From assembly GCA_022828595.1 (NCBI GenBank), contig JAKGHH010000002.1, forward strand, positions 110,620,855-110,684,854: DNA of 64,000 bases. Reading direction: 5' to 3'. Shown here in pieces: positions 61,682 to 64,000 of this stretch. The stretch is from Nelumbo lutea (lineage: Eukaryota > Streptophyta > Magnoliopsida > Proteales > Nelumbonaceae). A model generated the notes under the pieces. It worked only from the letters and a program-made list of their open reading frames with translations, was not told the origin of the DNA and ran no database searches. Positions within the stretch are counted from its first letter, which is position 1. Every line of letters starts with the position of its first letter. Position numbers and translations under genes: made by a program.

Positions 61682-62190
61682 CCCCCCCTCAAACTGATGC
61701 CTCGACATAAGCATCAGTTTGTCTATAAGAAAGAGATGTCGAACTACAATCATAGCTTTGGTGAAGATATCAGCAATCTGCATGTCCAAGGCTGCATGAG
61801 GAAGCGATATAGACCCAGTAGTGAAGAGATCTCAGATAAAATGGCAGTCCACCTCGATGTGCTTGGTCCTCTCATGGAAGACTATGTTAGAAGCAATCTT
61901 GATAGCACTCGTATTGTCTGCATAGAGAGGAATAGGAGTATGAACCTAAATGCCAAGATCCATAAAGAGAGATTGTAACCAAACAATTTCATTACAAACC
62001 AAAGACATGGCCCTATACTCTACTTCAGTGGAAGATTTGGAGACTGTTTGTTGTTTCTTACACTTCCAAGAGATGAGCAAATCACCCATAAAAACACACC
62101 ACCCAGAAGTGGACCTACGAGTGTCTGGACAACCAGCCCAATCTGCATCAGCATATGCTCTCAACTGAATAGGAGAGGAGAAGAACAGTC
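61682..62190 (-). mobile_element. Copia-3 RNase H remnant
   Basis: Minus strand 62175-61946: [59 protein letters not shown], the copia RNase H. About 61940-61690 continues with decayed RNase H to the polypurine tract. Only the last part of the element remains; at about 62190 the sequence changes to gypsy. The family differs from Copia-2. Confidence 0.8.
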
Positions 62191-64000
62191 CCTAGGAGAC
62201 GGTAAGCCACAAGCCCAATTCGCTCTGCCACCTGAAATGGGCCGAAGTATCTGGGAGATAGTTTATAGGATGCCCTCTTCACCAGGGAGATCTGTCTGTA
62301 CGGTTGGAGTCGTAGATAAACCCAATCCACAATTGCAACTCTAATTCTCGATGCTTCTTATCATAGGCTAATTTCATTCGCTGTCGGGCTTGTTGCAAGT
62401 GGAATTCGAGGAGCTTGAGTGTACTATCTCTTGCTTGCAATTGTGCCTCCACCGAAGTACCTGGCTCATACAGCAGAATGAAAGGAGGTTCATAACCGTA
62501 CAACACCTTAAAGGGCGTCATTCCAGTTGAAACCTGGAACGTGGTAATTATACCAATATTCAGCCTAGGACAGCCACTGGGCCCACTGTTTGGGCCTGTC
62601 ACCCACAAAACATCTCAAGTATGTCTCCATAGTTTTCAAGGCATCTAGGCGATTCTGGGCAACACTGGGGCACCTAGTCGCCTAGGTGGGTGCCTAGGCG
62701 ATAAAAATTTTATAATATAAAAATATGACTTTTGCTAGTTTCCTAGTTTTATATACCACACATGTATGGTAATTGAAAAAATGACAATTCTATTTATTAA
62801 GAACATTAAATGTCCTCTAAAAATGTGGCAAATCATCACATATAAAAGATAAAAATCTTTTACATGTATTAATTTTAAAAATAATACTACTATAATAAGT
62901 ATTTAATAGAGAAAATTGATATTAATTAGCAGCTAAAGATGGTTATCAACTTTATATGATAAATATTCAAGATGGAAAAAAACAAGGATGGAGTTTCTGT
63001 TTTATTTAATTAGAGAGAGAGAGAAAATAGAAAAAATAACTTTATTATTCTATTCTTTCTTTCTCTTTCTTTTCTTTTCTCTTCTCAAAACCCTTTGATC
63101 TTTTAAATTTCAATAGTAAAACATTAAAACAAAGTATAATTGATATATATAGCACGTAATAAAATGTATTAACACATACATTAATAAGATACAGCAATAT
63201 AAATGATATTATAAAAGGCACCCGCCTTGTCATTTTTGTCGCCTAGGCGGGCACTCAGTCGCCTAGAAGGGTGCCTAGTTGCTAAAAGTCAAGGCGTTTG
63301 CGCCCCAGCCAAGGGCGCCTAGTCACCTAGGAGATGCCTAGACAACTATGTATGTCTCTAAGCAACGGTTGACTACTTCTGACTGCCCGTCTGTCTGAGG
63401 ATGGTAACTGGTAGAATGCAACATCTGGACCCCTTGAGCTGTGAAGTATGCCTTCCAGAAGGTGCTCATGAAGAGGGGGTTCCAATCTGTTAGTATGGAC
63501 TATGGTGTCCCGTGCAGTTTGGCTACCACCCGGATGTAAGCTTGGGCCACTATAGTTGCTAAGTATGGTTGGGAAAGACCGATGATGTGAGCATATTTAC
63601 TTAGCCGGTCCACCACCACCAACACCACTGATTTTCCATGGGACGTGGGAAGCCCAGTTATAAAGTCCATAGTGGCTTCTTCCCATACCCTCTCCGAAAT
63701 GGGTAGAGGTTGCAGCAACCCGGCTGGAGTTTTGTGTGCTATATTTCTGCTGGTGGTAGATAGTGCATCGGGCCACAAACTCTTGCACCATCCTTTTCAT
63801 ACCTTTCCAGTAATAGTGGGCTGCCAGGTGCTTATAGGTGCAGAGAGCTCCGGAGTTTCCCCCTTGGGCCTTGTTATGGAAGAGTTGAAGCAGCTCCTGG
63901 TGATGTTTGGATTCCCCTGATACCACCATTCAGCCCTTGTAGAAGAGAACGTCGTTCTGGACTGTGTATCCTGGGGCCTGTGCAGCATCCTCAAGGATCT
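62190..64000 (-). mobile_element. Ty3/gypsy integrase-region remnant, cut by a hAT-like element, runs off the window
   Basis: Minus strand from the window edge: a degraded zinc-binding part ([20 protein letters not shown], about 63845-63780), the integrase core [17 protein letters not shown] (about 63687-63637) and [18 protein letters not shown], then a TAG stop at 63502-63500, then NPLFMSTFWKAYF and YHPQTDGQSEVVNRCLETY. The frame resumes beyond the insertion with LRCFVGDRPKQW (62620-62585), then GMTPFKVLYGYEPP, and [24 protein letters not shown] text near 62280-62220. Stops and frameshifts make it inactive. The element is cut at about 62190; reverse transcriptase lies outside the window. Confidence 0.88.
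62628..63350. mobile_element. hAT-like nonautonomous element, 723 bp, inserted in gypsy integrase
   Basis: Ends CATAGTTTTCAAGGCATCT and, inverted, CATAGTTGTCTAGGCATCT (17 of 19 identical). Perfect 8-bp duplication TATGTCTC (62620-62627 and 63351-63358). Removing the element and one duplication restores the uninterrupted gypsy reading through NRCLETY-LRCFVGDRP, which confirms the boundaries. Subterminal ~70 and ~130 bases are packed with GCCTAGGCG-type words; the centre is AT-rich with no transposase. Confidence 0.88.

Overview
The window is nuclear DNA of a flowering plant. Its genes have GT-AG introns, often kilobases long, in AT-rich intergenic DNA. The proteins are plant types: Mediator MED7, a PLS-type PPR protein, an IQM calmodulin-binding protein and a nuclear-encoded organellar bS18 ribosomal protein. 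The mobile elements are plant copia, gypsy, L1, RTE, Helitron, MULE-like and hAT-like families. The species cannot be named from the sequence. The number of short hAT-like elements is striking.

There are four host genes and one decayed host gene, all on the minus strand. (1) MED7, 5171-1737, five exons, reading frame fully resolved (170 aa). (2) A 40S ribosomal protein eS28 gene, about 10130-7799. It keeps a TATA box, a telo-box and a 5'UTR intron, but its single coding exon has two premature TAG codons, so it is a pseudogene. (3) An intronless PPR gene, 20343-18991 (450 aa). (4) An IQM gene, 28879-26226, eight coding exons plus a 5'UTR intron (645 aa). (5) The last four exons of a bS18 gene, 58258-52901; its first exon was not found and may lie beyond a nest of retroelements or outside the window.

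Between the genes lie many mobile elements. At 5.4-7.7 kb is a broken copia element, with its LTR about 270 bp upstream of the MED7 start. At 12.5-13.3 kb is a solo LTR with a perfect 5-bp target duplication. At 13.4-17.3 kb is a Helitron-like block holding a long-TIR element, which holds a hAT-like element, which holds a minisatellite. At 23-25, 31-36, 39-42 and 44-52 kb are many TIR elements and an unclassified GC-rich island. At 58.9-64.0 kb, two copia remnants abut a gypsy pol remnant that is cut by a 723-bp hAT-like element. Degraded LINE RNase H domains lie at 0.76-1.24, 3.4-4.2, 9.1-9.7 and 54.7-55.2 kb; an RTE-type LINE tail is at 17.3 kb and a tRNA-type SINE at 55.3 kb.

The host genes do not form a pathway or cluster. 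The most notable pattern is a set of elements with CANNGTTT-like ends and 8-bp target duplications. Six copies can be delimited to the base, and they vary widely in length and interior. No CRISPR array, complete transposase, rRNA or tRNA gene was seen.
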